In this document: positions 7,418-15,960 of the stretch, piece after piece
Layout: the number at the start of each line of letters is the position of its first letter
Position numbering within the stretch: position 1 is the first letter of the stretch
From: Winogradskyella eckloniae
Lineage (GTDB): Bacteria; Bacteroidota; Bacteroidia; Flavobacteriales; Flavobacteriaceae
DNA length: 64,000 nt
Assembly: GCF_013249045.1 (NCBI RefSeq)
Contig: NZ_JABRWP010000003.1
Span: 310,001 to 374,000 of the forward strand
Reading direction: 5' to 3'
The notes under the pieces: generated by a model
Databases searched by the model: none
Told to the model about the DNA's origin: nothing
What the model saw: the letters and a program-made list of their open reading frames with translations, nothing else
Translations under genes and position numbers: made by a program

Positions 7418-9010
7418 ATGATAAGACTTAAAAAGATAAGAAAACCTGCTTTAGCAGCGTTATTAATAGGTGTGTCTTTATTTACTTTTAATGCATGTAG
7501 TGATGATGAAAGTGAAACTATTGTAACATACTCAGACGATGTTATTATTACTGATGGTAATATAACAAGTACTGCAGAAGGAGATACGTATAACACAGGT
7601 TACGATGAAGATGATTTAGTAGAAAATGCAACGTTTGCAAACACTGTTCAAATTGTATATTCAGATACAGATGTGACAATTACCAATCCTGTTCCTTATG
7701 ATGTTGTAGTCACTCTAGATGGCGCAGATGTTACTATTAACTCAACCATTTCAGAAGTAGCATACGAAGTTTCAGGATCTACTACAGATGGTATGTTGAA
7801 AATTTACAGCGATAAAAAATTTAAACTAACGTTAAGTGATTTAAGCATCACAAATGCAGATGGTCCTGCAATTAATATTCAATCGTCAAAAACTGTTTTT
7901 GTAATTCTAGAAGGCACTAATAACTTAACTGACGCCTCAACTTACAGTAATATTCCTGATGATGAAGATGCAAAAGCCACTTTTTTTAGTGAAGGACAAC
8001 TAGTGTTTAGTGGATCTGGAGCTCTTAATATAGCAGGTCTTTATAAACATGGAATTGTCAGTGATGATTATGTTAGAGTGATCAGCGGAACAATTTCTGT
8101 AACAGAAGCTGTCTCTGATGGTATACATGCCAATGATTACATAATTGTCGATGGTGGTACGCTTAACTTATCTGTAGGTAGTGATGGTTTGGATTGCGAA
8201 GAAGGTTATGTCATAATTAATGATGGCTCGTTGAATATAAATGCTATTGATGATGGAATTGCAGCTTCATATGATATAGATGAAGAAGATGAACCTGATG
8301 ATTCTGTTTTGCCTAACGTTACAATAAATGGTGGCGATTTTGTTATTATTACAACTGAAGGAGAAGGAATTGAAGCCAAAGGTATTTTAACAATTAACGA
8401 CGGTAATATTAATATCAGCGCTTATGACGATGGTTTAAATTCAGGTGGAAATTTATATATTAATGGAGGAAATCATTATGTGTATAGTACATTAAATGAT
8501 GCTATAGATAGTAATTCAAATATTACAGTTACAGGAGGAACTACCATTGCGATAGCAATACGAACCGATGAACCAGATGGTAGTTTTGATTGTGATGACG
8601 ACATTTTTAAAATCACAGGCGGAACCATTTTAGGGTTAGGCTTAAACACCTCCTTTCCTTCAGAAACTGAAAGTACACAAAACACTGTTATTTTCGATGG
8701 AATAAATGCCAATCAATTATTAAATATACAATCGGAAGATGGTACAGAAGCCTTGACGTTTGAAGTGCCTTATAGTGTAAATACTATTATATATTCTAAT
8801 GGAAAATTAGAATCAGGACAAACTTATCATATTTATACAGGTGGCAGTGTAAGTAATGGAACAGCCATCAATGGATTGTACACTTCAGGTATTTATACAG
8901 GAGGTATAGCATCAAGTAATTCATTTACTATAACTAATACAGTAACACAAATAGGAGGCGAAATGGGACCAACTGGTGAGCCAGGAGAAGGTGGTCCAGG
9001 AGGTCATTAA
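7418..9010 (+). CDS. Calcium-type beta-helix carbohydrate-binding lipoprotein (DUF4353 / Cthe_2159-like)
   Basis: A 530-residue lipoprotein with the lipobox LFTFNAC (Cys27) followed by acidic SDDES. The body is a series of short beta-strand repeats carrying DG(I/L) and GG turns (SDGIHANDYIIVDGG, SDGLDCEEGYVIINDGS, DDGIAASYD, DDGLNSGG). This is the pattern of the Cthe_2159/DUF4353 family of right-handed beta-helices that bind calcium and plant or algal polysaccharide. The acidic turns are the probable calcium sites. The C-terminus is a collagen-like Gly/Pro tail (GPTGEPGEGGPGGH). A second EF-hand gene begins 16 bases downstream without a terminator between, so co-expression is likely. Ligand identity is not known from the sequence. 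Confidence 0.85.
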   Translation: MIRLKKIRKPALAALLIGVSLFTFNACSDDESETIVTYSDDVIITDGNITSTAEGDTYNTGYDEDDLVENATFANTVQIVYSDTDVTITNPVPYDVVVTLDGADVTINSTISEVAYEVSGSTTDGMLKIYSDKKFKLTLSDLSITNADGPAINIQSSKTVFVILEGTNNLTDASTYSNIPDDEDAKATFFSEGQLVFSGSGALNIAGLYKHGIVSDDYVRVISGTISVTEAVSDGIHANDYIIVDGGTLNLSVGSDGLDCEEGYVIINDGSLNINAIDDGIAASYDIDEEDEPDDSVLPNVTINGGDFVIITTEGEGIEAKGILTINDGNINISAYDDGLNSGGNLYINGGNHYVYSTLNDAIDSNSNITVTGGTTIAIAIRTDEPDGSFDCDDDIFKITGGTILGLGLNTSFPSETESTQNTVIFDGINANQLLNIQSEDGTEALTFEVPYSVNTIIYSNGKLESGQTYHIYTGGSVSNGTAINGLYTSGIYTGGIASSNSFTITNTVTQIGGEMGPTGEPGEGGPGGH

Positions 9011-9026
9011 TAATATAAATAAACAT

Positions 9027-9554
9027 ATGAAAAGTAAAACATTAGCATTCACAATTTTAGCGTTATTATGCTCTGCAATAGGATTAGCACAAGGACCTCC
9101 TGGAGGAGGTCAAGGCGGTAGAGGAGGTAGACAAGGCGGACCACCAAAAGGAGAAAAACCAGAGGCTTCAGAAATTTTAAAGTTATTGGATACCAATGGC
9201 GATGATAAAATAGATAAAGAAGAAGCTTCAAAAGACGAAAGAGGAAAAATAGCAAAGGATTTTGATGTAATAGACACCAATGAAGATGGGTTTATAGATT
9301 TAGAAGAGCTTAAAGCAGAAATTGAACGTAAAGGACCGCGAAAAGTATCTGCTAAAAAACTATTAAAAGAAGTTGATCAAGATGAAGATGGTACTTTAAA
9401 TGAATTAGAAGTTGCAGCGAAGGATAAACGCGATTTAATGGAGCATTTTTCAGAAATTGATAGTAATGGAGATGGCCAATTAGATTTAGAAGAATTAGAA
9501 GCGTTTTATAATGCTAAGGATGATAGTAAGAAGAAAAGAAAACGAAAGGATTAA
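9027..9554 (+). CDS. Exported four-EF-hand calcium-binding protein
   Basis: A 175-residue exported protein starting at ATG 9027; a longer reading from 8976 overlaps the previous gene and hides the signal peptide. The signal peptide is about 1-21 (cut after IGLA) and is followed by a Gly/Arg/Pro-rich linker (GPPGGGQGGRGGRQGGPPKG). Four EF-hand loops come next: DTNGDDKIDKEE (Asp in place of Gly at position 6), DTNEDGFIDLEE, DQDEDGTLNELE and DSNGDGQLDLEE. The Lys/Arg-rich end KKKRKRKD is basic. This is a calmodulin-like array outside the cytoplasm. Its position behind the beta-helix protein suggests a shared calcium-dependent surface function. Confidence 0.88.
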   Translation: MKSKTLAFTILALLCSAIGLAQGPPGGGQGGRGGRQGGPPKGEKPEASEILKLLDTNGDDKIDKEEASKDERGKIAKDFDVIDTNEDGFIDLEELKAEIERKGPRKVSAKKLLKEVDQDEDGTLNELEVAAKDKRDLMEHFSEIDSNGDGQLDLEELEAFYNAKDDSKKKRKRKD

Positions 9555-9577
9555 ACCATATTCAATGGTTTTTTTGT
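9553..9577 (+). terminator. Terminator overlapping the stop of the four-EF-hand gene
   Basis: AACCAT and ATGGTT form a short stem followed by seven T. The stem overlaps the TAA stop codon. Confidence 0.7.
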
Positions 9578-9608
9578 AAATTAAAAGAGAACCACAAAAC
9601 AACATTCT

Positions 9609-10808
9609 ATGAAGTATTCCATTTTTTCTAAATCCATTATTTTTTTTTCATTGATTACAGCTTTAGTGAGTTGTAAGCAAACTATTAAATCAGAGGCAGA
9701 TAGCCATGAGGATTATCCAGAAGATGGACGTCCTTCTGTTACTGAATTAATAAAAGAAATGGATGCTAATACAGATCATAAACTATCAAAATCTGAAGTT
9801 CATGGGCCTTTAGCAGATGATTTTTCAAAAATTGATACCAATGATGACGGTTTTCTATCTCAAGAAGAATTAGAAAATGCACCAAAACCAGAGCGCGGTA
9901 AATCTAGAAAGGTGGACAATTCTAATAATGTTCAAACAGATTTTGAAGTCACTGTAAATGTCAATCCTTCTTTATTTATAAAAGAGCGTATGTTACAAGA
10001 AATTAAACAAGAAGAGCGAACTCTTGCAGATGGAACTGTAGCGCTTTGTTATATTATCACAACAGCATCTCAACCACATGAACATAAAATGGGACCATGG
10101 TGTCCAACACATATTAATGATAGTAAGGATAAAGGAGGAATCTGGTTTAAAGATGATAAAGTCTATGATGTAGACGGTCATTTTATAGCTAACCTAAAAG
10201 ATTTTTATAGCGATGAGGAATGGGCTTTGTTTAGAGAAGACGGTTCTATAAAGGTAACAGAAACTCAAGATGAATGTGAAGCAGCAGCGAGGCCAGACGT
10301 TGATGAGAAGTACCATAATTATTGCGTACAATGTTTACCAGATTATTACAAAGAAAAAGTCTCCACTTATGTAATTCCGGTAAAACCGATGTATTTAGAA
10401 AGCCCAAATTCATTAGGAGGCAATGGTATTGGAATTGCTTTTAATGGTGTTAATTTTGATGCTGCGGCACCAACACATGCTATTCTTGCAGCACATACTT
10501 TGGCACCTTTAGATGATGCTGGTGGACATGTCAATCCTCATTCTGGATATCATTACCATGCCGTAACAGGTGCAACAAAAGAGGTGGCGCAAACCGATGA
10601 GCACGCGCCAATGCTTGGCTATGCCTTAGATGGTTTTGGCATCTACGCACATAAAGACAGTAACGGAAAAGCAATTACAGATTTGGATGATTGTAATGGT
10701 CATTATGATACTATTAGAGGATATCATTACCATGCAGGAGATGCAGGAAGCAATAAGATTTTAGGTTGCTTGCATGGTATCAGTGGATCATTAACCGTAG
10801 AGAATTAA
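9609..10808 (+). CDS. YHYH-domain lipoprotein with N-terminal EF-hand pair
   Basis: A 399-residue lipoprotein (lipobox ITALVSC near residues 18-24). An EF-hand pair lies at about 50-95: DANTDHKLSKSE, with His at position 6, and DTNDDGFLSQEE, followed by NAPKPERGK as in the free protein 6909-7199. The YHYH domain (PF14240 type) covers about 120-395. It has two copies of the name motif, GYHYHAVTG near 313 and GYHYHAGDA near 374, plus GPWCP, LDDAGGHVNPHSG and ALDGFGIYAHKDSNG. The domain function is undescribed; the clustered His and Tyr suggest metal binding, which is inference. It is the first of four YHYH genes in this block and belongs to the two-motif class with 12064-12849. Confidence 0.85.
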   Translation: MKYSIFSKSIIFFSLITALVSCKQTIKSEADSHEDYPEDGRPSVTELIKEMDANTDHKLSKSEVHGPLADDFSKIDTNDDGFLSQEELENAPKPERGKSRKVDNSNNVQTDFEVTVNVNPSLFIKERMLQEIKQEERTLADGTVALCYIITTASQPHEHKMGPWCPTHINDSKDKGGIWFKDDKVYDVDGHFIANLKDFYSDEEWALFREDGSIKVTETQDECEAAARPDVDEKYHNYCVQCLPDYYKEKVSTYVIPVKPMYLESPNSLGGNGIGIAFNGVNFDAAAPTHAILAAHTLAPLDDAGGHVNPHSGYHYHAVTGATKEVAQTDEHAPMLGYALDGFGIYAHKDSNGKAITDLDDCNGHYDTIRGYHYHAGDAGSNKILGCLHGISGSLTVEN

Positions 10809-10856
10809 AAAAATGAAACGTGAATAAATTTGTTTTAGAAACTGATAAATAAAAAC

Positions 10857-12002
10857 ATGAAAAATATATTTATAATGGGTGTTTTTGCTATGGGTATCTT
10901 AGTAAGTTGCAATAGCCAAAAGAAGAATGGTGATCACACACACGATGGTTCAGAACCACATTCACACGCTAGTGAAAACCTCGCTAATGTAAATGATTAT
11001 TTTGGTGCCTATGAATTGGTAGATGAATCCTATGGTACCAAAACAAAAGTAACGCTTACAGCTACGGAACGCGTTATGGTAACTAATGCTTTGCCAAATC
11101 ATAAAACAGGAGAATTTCCAAACCCTGGAAATCCAAATGCCATATCGGCTCAAAACAGAACGTATAATTTTCCTTTGCATCCAAAATATATAGGTAATGC
11201 AACTTGGGCAAGAGAACCTGGAGTTGCACTCAACGGTATTAAATTTGAACCTGGTACAGCTGAAGTTGTAGCATGTGAAACCGGTGAGAGTTATAGAGTT
11301 GAGGCACTTCAAGATGTGATTGATTTAGGCTTAGATTTTAATCATGCACACGTGCAACCTACAGGAGCGTATCATTATCATGGTACACCAACATCAGTAA
11401 TTAATGATTTTGATACTGGAGAAGATTTAGTTCATGTTGGTTTTGCCCATGACGGTTTTCCAATGTATTACTCAAAAAGTGGTAAATATAAGCCAAGTTT
11501 TAAGGCTTTAGATGGCGACAGAGAAGGCGAAGATTGTTCTTATGAAAACCCGCACCAATCCATTGATATTTCTGTTGGAGGTCATCATGATGGTACCTAT
11601 ACATCAGATTTTGAATACGTTGAAGGATCTGGAGATTTAGACGAGTGTAACGGTATTACAATTGAGGGTAAGTATATGTATTTGGTTACCAATGAGTTTC
11701 CATACATTGGTAGATGCTTAATGGGAGCGGTATCTCAAAAAGAAGGTCGTGCAGCGGGAATAGGTCAAGGTAGAGGAGGTCAAGGACCAAATGGAAGACC
11801 TGGTGGAAAACGACCAAGCTTTGACGAAATTATTGAAATGATGGATGCTAATAGTGATAATAAAATTTCTAAAACGGAAGCAAAAGGACCGCTTAATGAA
11901 AACTTTGAAGATTTTGATAAAAACAAAGATGGTTTTTTGACAAAAGAAGAGTTTGAAAATGAAGGTAATAGAAAAGGAAACAGACCACCTAAAAATAATT
12001 GA
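10857..12002 (+). CDS. YHYH-domain lipoprotein with C-terminal EF-hand pair
   Basis: A 381-residue lipoprotein (lipobox GILVSC near 14-19) with a His-rich N-terminus (HTHDGSEPHSHA). The YHYH domain covers about 60-300, with FNHAHVQPTGAYHYHGTP near 160-177, FAHDGFPMYYSKSG, SVGGHHDGTY and a closing TNEFPYIGRCLMG. A Gly/Arg-rich linker (GQGRGGQGPNGRPGGKRP) leads to a C-terminal EF-hand pair, DANSDNKISKTE and DKNKDGFLTKEE. This inverts the order seen in the previous gene. The single-motif YHYH class is shared with 14301-15377. Location at the outer face of a membrane is inferred from the lipobox. Confidence 0.85.
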   Translation: MKNIFIMGVFAMGILVSCNSQKKNGDHTHDGSEPHSHASENLANVNDYFGAYELVDESYGTKTKVTLTATERVMVTNALPNHKTGEFPNPGNPNAISAQNRTYNFPLHPKYIGNATWAREPGVALNGIKFEPGTAEVVACETGESYRVEALQDVIDLGLDFNHAHVQPTGAYHYHGTPTSVINDFDTGEDLVHVGFAHDGFPMYYSKSGKYKPSFKALDGDREGEDCSYENPHQSIDISVGGHHDGTYTSDFEYVEGSGDLDECNGITIEGKYMYLVTNEFPYIGRCLMGAVSQKEGRAAGIGQGRGGQGPNGRPGGKRPSFDEIIEMMDANSDNKISKTEAKGPLNENFEDFDKNKDGFLTKEEFENEGNRKGNRPPKNN

Positions 12003-12063
12003 TAGAGCAGCGCAAGTTTTTTTTAAGGTTCACATCTAAATATAAAACATAAAAAAAATACAC

Positions 12064-12849
12064 ATGAAGAATATATTTAAATTATTGGGTTTAATGATAG
12101 TCGTCTTTTCAATTAATATGGCGTGCTCTTCAGATGACAGTACAACTTCTACAGATGATATTGATGGGTCAGATGATGAAGTGGTAACAGAATTACATGC
12201 CGCATTTGCAGAATTCAATACAGATGCTGTAACTGTAATGTTATCTGATGATGGTACAGAAATTTATATTGAAACTACAGGTTTTCCAAACCACACGTCT
12301 ATATATTGGGAAACAGATCATGCGCTTTATATAGATGAACCAACAGTAACAAAAACAACTCAAGATACGTATATTGGAGGTGGAACAGGTGAAGCATCTA
12401 GTTTTACCGTCGATGCAACACCAAATCTAACAGGTTCTACGGTTGCTACGCAGTTAAATACTATAGGTATTGCAGTTAGTGGCGCAGCTATATTTAACGA
12501 TCAAGAAGGTGCAGGAGATTTAGATCAGGCTGCAGGTAGCTTAGATTACAATGGCGCACATAAAGGTCCAGGTGTATATCATTACCATTTAGAGCCTAGA
12601 TCAATATCTAATGATGATGATAAATTGGTAGGTATTCTTCTCGATGGTGTATTTATATACGGAAGAAGAGATTACCCTTCTAACGATTACCCTACAGATT
12701 TAGATGCGTCTGGAGGACATTTTGGACCTACACCACATAATCCAGATGGCGAATATCATTATCACATTATTAATGAAGAGTATAATGCACCATTATATGG
12801 CTATGATGAAGCTATCGTACTTTTTGCAGGACCATTTCAAGGCTACTAA
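12064..12849 (+). CDS. YHYH-domain lipoprotein (short, two-motif class)
   Basis: A 261-residue lipoprotein (lipobox INMACS near 17-22, then SDDSTTSTDD). The YHYH domain covers most of the mature part, with GPGVYHYHLEP near 170 and DGEYHYHII near 229. Other family features are ILLDGVFIYGRRDYPS and DLDASGGHFGPTPHNPDG. It lacks EF-hands. The next gene begins 2 bases after its stop and the third overlaps, so YHYH, YwqK-like and SCO-like proteins are probably made from one transcript. Function unknown; metal binding is inferred. Confidence 0.83.
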   Translation: MKNIFKLLGLMIVVFSINMACSSDDSTTSTDDIDGSDDEVVTELHAAFAEFNTDAVTVMLSDDGTEIYIETTGFPNHTSIYWETDHALYIDEPTVTKTTQDTYIGGGTGEASSFTVDATPNLTGSTVATQLNTIGIAVSGAAIFNDQEGAGDLDQAAGSLDYNGAHKGPGVYHYHLEPRSISNDDDKLVGILLDGVFIYGRRDYPSNDYPTDLDASGGHFGPTPHNPDGEYHYHIINEEYNAPLYGYDEAIVLFAGPFQGY

Positions 12850-12851
12850 AT

Positions 12852-13481
12852 ATGGGAAATCTGAGGCTTCCTTTTGTTGTGATGAGTATGTTTTTTATAA
12901 TGAGTTGTACGAAAGTAAAGCCCGAAAAAACAGTAATTAACAACCTTAAAGATGACTCTTACATAGTTATAGATTCCTTAGAGGTTTTAAAAGAAGAATT
13001 AGTACTGAATGGAAATATTGGACAATGGTTTTTTAATGATAAACCATTTAATGGATATTCTTTAAAATACTATCCTAATGGCGTTTTGGAAGAAAAATGG
13101 GGTTTTTATAATGGGAAAAGGGAAGGTGTTGCAAAACGTTGGACAAAAAATGGAAAGCTTCAAGTAGAATCGTATTATAAAAATAACCGATTAAACGGTG
13201 TTTATAAAAGTTGGTGGGAGAATGATTCCATAGCGAGTTTGGCTTATTATAAAAATGGATTGTTACAAGGCGTAGAAAAAAAATGGTATGCAACAGGCCA
13301 GCTTGCAAAACTGCGTAATCTAGTAGATGGAAAAGAACAAGGTTTTCAAAAAGCTTGGTTAGACAATGGTACATTATATGTTAATTATGAAGCCAAAAAT
13401 GGACGAATTTTTGGAATGAGAAGAGCAAATTCATGTGTAAGATTAGAAGATGAAGTTATTATTAGAAATAAAAAGATATAG
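12852..13481 (+). CDS. MORN/YwqK-like repeat lipoprotein
   Basis: A 209-residue lipoprotein (lipobox FFIMSC). It carries at least five short MORN-variant repeats of the type YY.NG.L.G..K.WY.NG.L (for example YYPNGVLEEKWGFYNGKREG, YYKNNRLNGVYKSWW, YYKNGLLQGVEKKWY, LVDGKEQGFQKAW). Such proteins are often labelled 'YwqK antitoxin', but no toxin gene is present and the protein is exported. Here it more likely is a surface binding scaffold. The gene sits 2 bases after a YHYH gene and overlaps the SCO gene by 32 bases. Confidence 0.8.
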   Translation: MGNLRLPFVVMSMFFIMSCTKVKPEKTVINNLKDDSYIVIDSLEVLKEELVLNGNIGQWFFNDKPFNGYSLKYYPNGVLEEKWGFYNGKREGVAKRWTKNGKLQVESYYKNNRLNGVYKSWWENDSIASLAYYKNGLLQGVEKKWYATGQLAKLRNLVDGKEQGFQKAWLDNGTLYVNYEAKNGRIFGMRRANSCVRLEDEVIIRNKKI

Positions 13482-14145
13482 ATTTTATTTGCTTTTTTTA
13501 TTGGTCACAACCATGGGTTGTAAGGAACAAGTTAAAAAAGAAGATAAGGCAGTTGAAGACACTAGCAGAGTAGATTATTTGCCATTTTATAAAGATGAAT
13601 CCTTTACGCCATACTGGATAATTCCTGGTAGCGAAGAGGAACGAAATTTTCATAAAATTGCAGATTTTAAATTACTAAATCAGTTAGGAGATACAATAAC
13701 ACAACACACCTTTGCAAATAAGATTTATATAACCGATTTCTTTTTTACAACCTGTCCTGGGATTTGTCCTAAAATGACTGGTAATATGGCAAAATTACAA
13801 GAAGAATTTAAGCAAGATAATGATATATTATTGTTGTCCCATTCGGTTATGCCAAGTGTTGATACTGTTTCAATTTTAAAATCTTATGCCTTGCAGAATA
13901 ATGTCATAGATAGTAAATGGCATTTGGCAACAGGCGATAGAAATGAAATCTATGCGCTTGGGAGAGAACAGTATTTTGTAGAAAATGATTTAGGCGAAAT
14001 TAAAAGCAATGATGATTTTTTGCATACCGAGAATTTTTTGTTGATAGATAAAAATAAACATATTAGAGGTATTTATAATGGTTTAAATAGAGCATCAATA
14101 GCGCAGCTTATTATTGATGTAAAAGCCTTGAAAGAAGAAAGTTAA
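13450..14145 (+). CDS. SCO1/SenC-family copper-handling lipoprotein
   Basis: A 231-residue thioredoxin-fold protein of the SCO family, which carries copper or acts as a thiol reductase in assembly of the CuA site of cytochrome oxidase and related centres. The lipobox is LVTTMGC near 18-24. The copper motif is FFFTTCPGICPKM (CxxxC, near 98-110), and the distal ligand His is in FLHTENFLLID near 194. The start overlaps the end of the previous gene by 32 bases and gives a normal lipoprotein signal. No cytochrome oxidase gene is in the window, so the client may instead be a YHYH protein from the same operon, which is inference. Confidence 0.87.
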   Translation: MKLLLEIKRYRFYLLFLLVTTMGCKEQVKKEDKAVEDTSRVDYLPFYKDESFTPYWIIPGSEEERNFHKIADFKLLNQLGDTITQHTFANKIYITDFFFTTCPGICPKMTGNMAKLQEEFKQDNDILLLSHSVMPSVDTVSILKSYALQNNVIDSKWHLATGDRNEIYALGREQYFVENDLGEIKSNDDFLHTENFLLIDKNKHIRGIYNGLNRASIAQLIIDVKALKEES

Positions 14146-14162
14146 TGTGATGGTTAACTTCA

Positions 14163-14179
14163 TTTTGATTGATTGATAG
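14163..14179 (+). repeat. 17-base repeat copy 2 before a terminator
   Basis: Identical to 7230-7246 (TTTTGATTGATTGATAG) and again directly ahead of a hairpin. Confidence 0.6.
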
Positions 14180-14181
14180 CT

Positions 14182-14214
14182 AAAAAGCTTTGTGATTATT
14201 CGCAAAGCTTTTTT
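14182..14214 (+). terminator. Terminator after the YHYH-YwqK-SCO operon
   Basis: AAAAAGCTTTG and CAAAGCTTTTT pair across a 10-base loop, with T tract following. Confidence 0.85.
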
Positions 14215-14300
14215 ATTGGTTTAAATGGGAATATGTTAATCGGATTTTAAACCAAACAAAGAAAATTTAGTGTAATACATATGACCAATCCAAATAAATA

Positions 14301-15377
14301 ATGAAACAACTATTTAAGTTAATCCTTGTTATTGTAACATCAAGTGTTATGACATGCTCAAATTCTGACGACACGTCTTGTACCACATCTATTTGGTACC
14401 AAGATTTAGATGAAGATGGATTAGGAAACCTAGATGTGACAATTGAAGCTTGTGAGCAACCAATAGGTTATGTGTCAAATCACTCAGATACAGATGATTC
14501 TGGTTGCGAATCTACTCAAGTGTTAGACAGTTCTAGAGGCGCATGTAACGAAACATTAAGTTTTGTCAGTTCTTATACTCAGACTATTTCCGGATCAAAT
14601 AGAATCATTTCATCAAATAGTATCCCAGAACATATGGTTGGCCGTTTTGGAATGGGCGCAGGTTCATTGAATCCTAATGCGATTTCAGAACAAAATGAAT
14701 CGTATATAATCACTCTGAATCCTGAAGTTGCGAATACATTTACAGCATTATTATCAACTACAGGAAATGGTCCAAATGTAGGACCTCAATATTCATTCGG
14801 TGTATTATTAAATGGTGTGGAATTAGATCCTGTAGCTGCTGAACCTTTTCCGCATGAAGGTGTAATGAGTGCTAATGTTAATTGGGAGTGGAATTTAGAA
14901 GCTCTCAACGTTAATTTAGGGTTAGATTGTAATAGTGCTCATGTACAACCTACAGGGAAATACCATTATCATGGTTCGCCTGTATTATTTTTAGACGCTT
15001 TAAATGTGCCAACCAATGCCATGACATTAATTGGTTATGCAGCAGATGGATTTCCTATCTACTACAAATATGCCTATTCCGATGCATCAGATTCTAACTC
15101 GTCCGTTGTTTCAATGGCTTCTAGTTATCAGTTAAAATCTGGAAATAGAGGAGGTGATGGTGTTACTGCACCATGTGGTGTTTTTGATGGTGTGTATTCT
15201 AATGATTACGAATATATTTCAGGTTTAGGAACGTTAGATGAAGCCAATGGAAGAACAGGTGTTACACCAGAATATCCAACTGGTACGTATTATTATGTGC
15301 TCACAGATGAATTTCCAAGTATTCCAAGATATTTTAGAGGGACGCCATCAAATGATTTTAAAATAGGAAATAATTAA
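14301..15377 (+). CDS. YHYH-domain lipoprotein with acidic calcium-type N-terminal repeat
   Basis: A 358-residue lipoprotein (lipobox SVMTCS near 15-20). Residues 30-75 (WYQDLDEDGLGN, SDTDDSGCES) look like a thrombospondin type-3-like acidic repeat that binds calcium. The YHYH domain covers about 85-355 and aligns with that of 10857-12002: MGAGSLNPNAISEQN, NSAHVQPTGKYHYHGSP near 212-228, YAADGFPIYYKYA, DGVYSNDYEYISG, TDEFPSIPRYFRG. It heads a second three-gene operon; the next ATG follows the stop directly. Role unknown. Confidence 0.85.
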   Translation: MKQLFKLILVIVTSSVMTCSNSDDTSCTTSIWYQDLDEDGLGNLDVTIEACEQPIGYVSNHSDTDDSGCESTQVLDSSRGACNETLSFVSSYTQTISGSNRIISSNSIPEHMVGRFGMGAGSLNPNAISEQNESYIITLNPEVANTFTALLSTTGNGPNVGPQYSFGVLLNGVELDPVAAEPFPHEGVMSANVNWEWNLEALNVNLGLDCNSAHVQPTGKYHYHGSPVLFLDALNVPTNAMTLIGYAADGFPIYYKYAYSDASDSNSSVVSMASSYQLKSGNRGGDGVTAPCGVFDGVYSNDYEYISGLGTLDEANGRTGVTPEYPTGTYYYVLTDEFPSIPRYFRGTPSNDFKIGNN

Positions 15378-15956
15378 ATGAATCATTTGCGTTTCTTTTT
15401 AGTCGTTACGCTAATATTTTCAACATTTAGTTTTGCGCATGATGCCAATAAGTCTTTTTTCAAAATACAGCAAAAAGGTCAAAATGTTGAGGTACAAGCC
15501 GAATTTCCTTGGAGCATAAGGAATGCTGTTATCAAGGCGTTTCCAGATTTAGAAAACTCGAATTTACAATCTGATTTTGAAGCCGCTTTTTTTCAATACA
15601 TAGACCATCATTTTCAGATAGCTCATGGTAATTCAGCTTTAAAATTAGTAGCTGTAGAAGAGGTGGCTCATTCTGGTCATTCGCATCAAAATAATTTTGT
15701 ATTATTATATGAAGGTAATGCGTTCGATACGATTAAAAATACAATATTGTTCAATATTTATAAAGATCAAGAAAACTATCACGAAATCTTAATTGAACCG
15801 AATTCTATAAAATTTATAACCTCCATAGATGCCGATACGTTTAAATTACAAGACACTTCAGCAGAAAATTATAACGACTTGTTTTTAATAGGCTTGGTGT
15901 TATTAAGTGTCGTTGTTGTATTTTTAGGGATAGCGTATAAAAGAAGAAATAAGTAA
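15378..15956 (+). CDS. Exported protein with C-terminal membrane anchor, unrecognised
   Basis: A 192-residue protein with a signal peptide (about 1-20, cut after FSFA) beginning the mature chain at HDANKS. The mid-part is beta-rich with a His cluster (VAHSGHSHQN near 94-103). A C-terminal TM helix (about 166-186, DLFLIGLVLLSVVVVFLGI) is followed by the basic tail YKRRNK. It somewhat resembles DUF6702-type exported proteins, but I am not sure. It starts at the base after the YHYH stop and ends 4 bases before the sulfatase, so it belongs to that operon. His-rich loops could bind metal, by inference. Confidence 0.75.
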   Translation: MNHLRFFLVVTLIFSTFSFAHDANKSFFKIQQKGQNVEVQAEFPWSIRNAVIKAFPDLENSNLQSDFEAAFFQYIDHHFQIAHGNSALKLVAVEEVAHSGHSHQNNFVLLYEGNAFDTIKNTILFNIYKDQENYHEILIEPNSIKFITSIDADTFKLQDTSAENYNDLFLIGLVLLSVVVVFLGIAYKRRNK

Positions 15957-15960
15957 TGTT

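Noticed and set aside
7761-8520. Possible DNA tandem repeat in the beta-helix gene
   Set aside because: The repetition is at protein level (DG turns); the bases differ too much for a DNA repeat.
8976-9026. Longer start for the four-EF-hand protein
   Set aside because: It overlaps the end of the beta-helix gene and pushes the signal peptide inward; ATG at 9027 gives a normal signal peptide.
12852-13481. Toxin-antitoxin system suggested by the YwqK-type repeats
   Set aside because: Protein is an exported lipoprotein and no toxin gene is adjacent.
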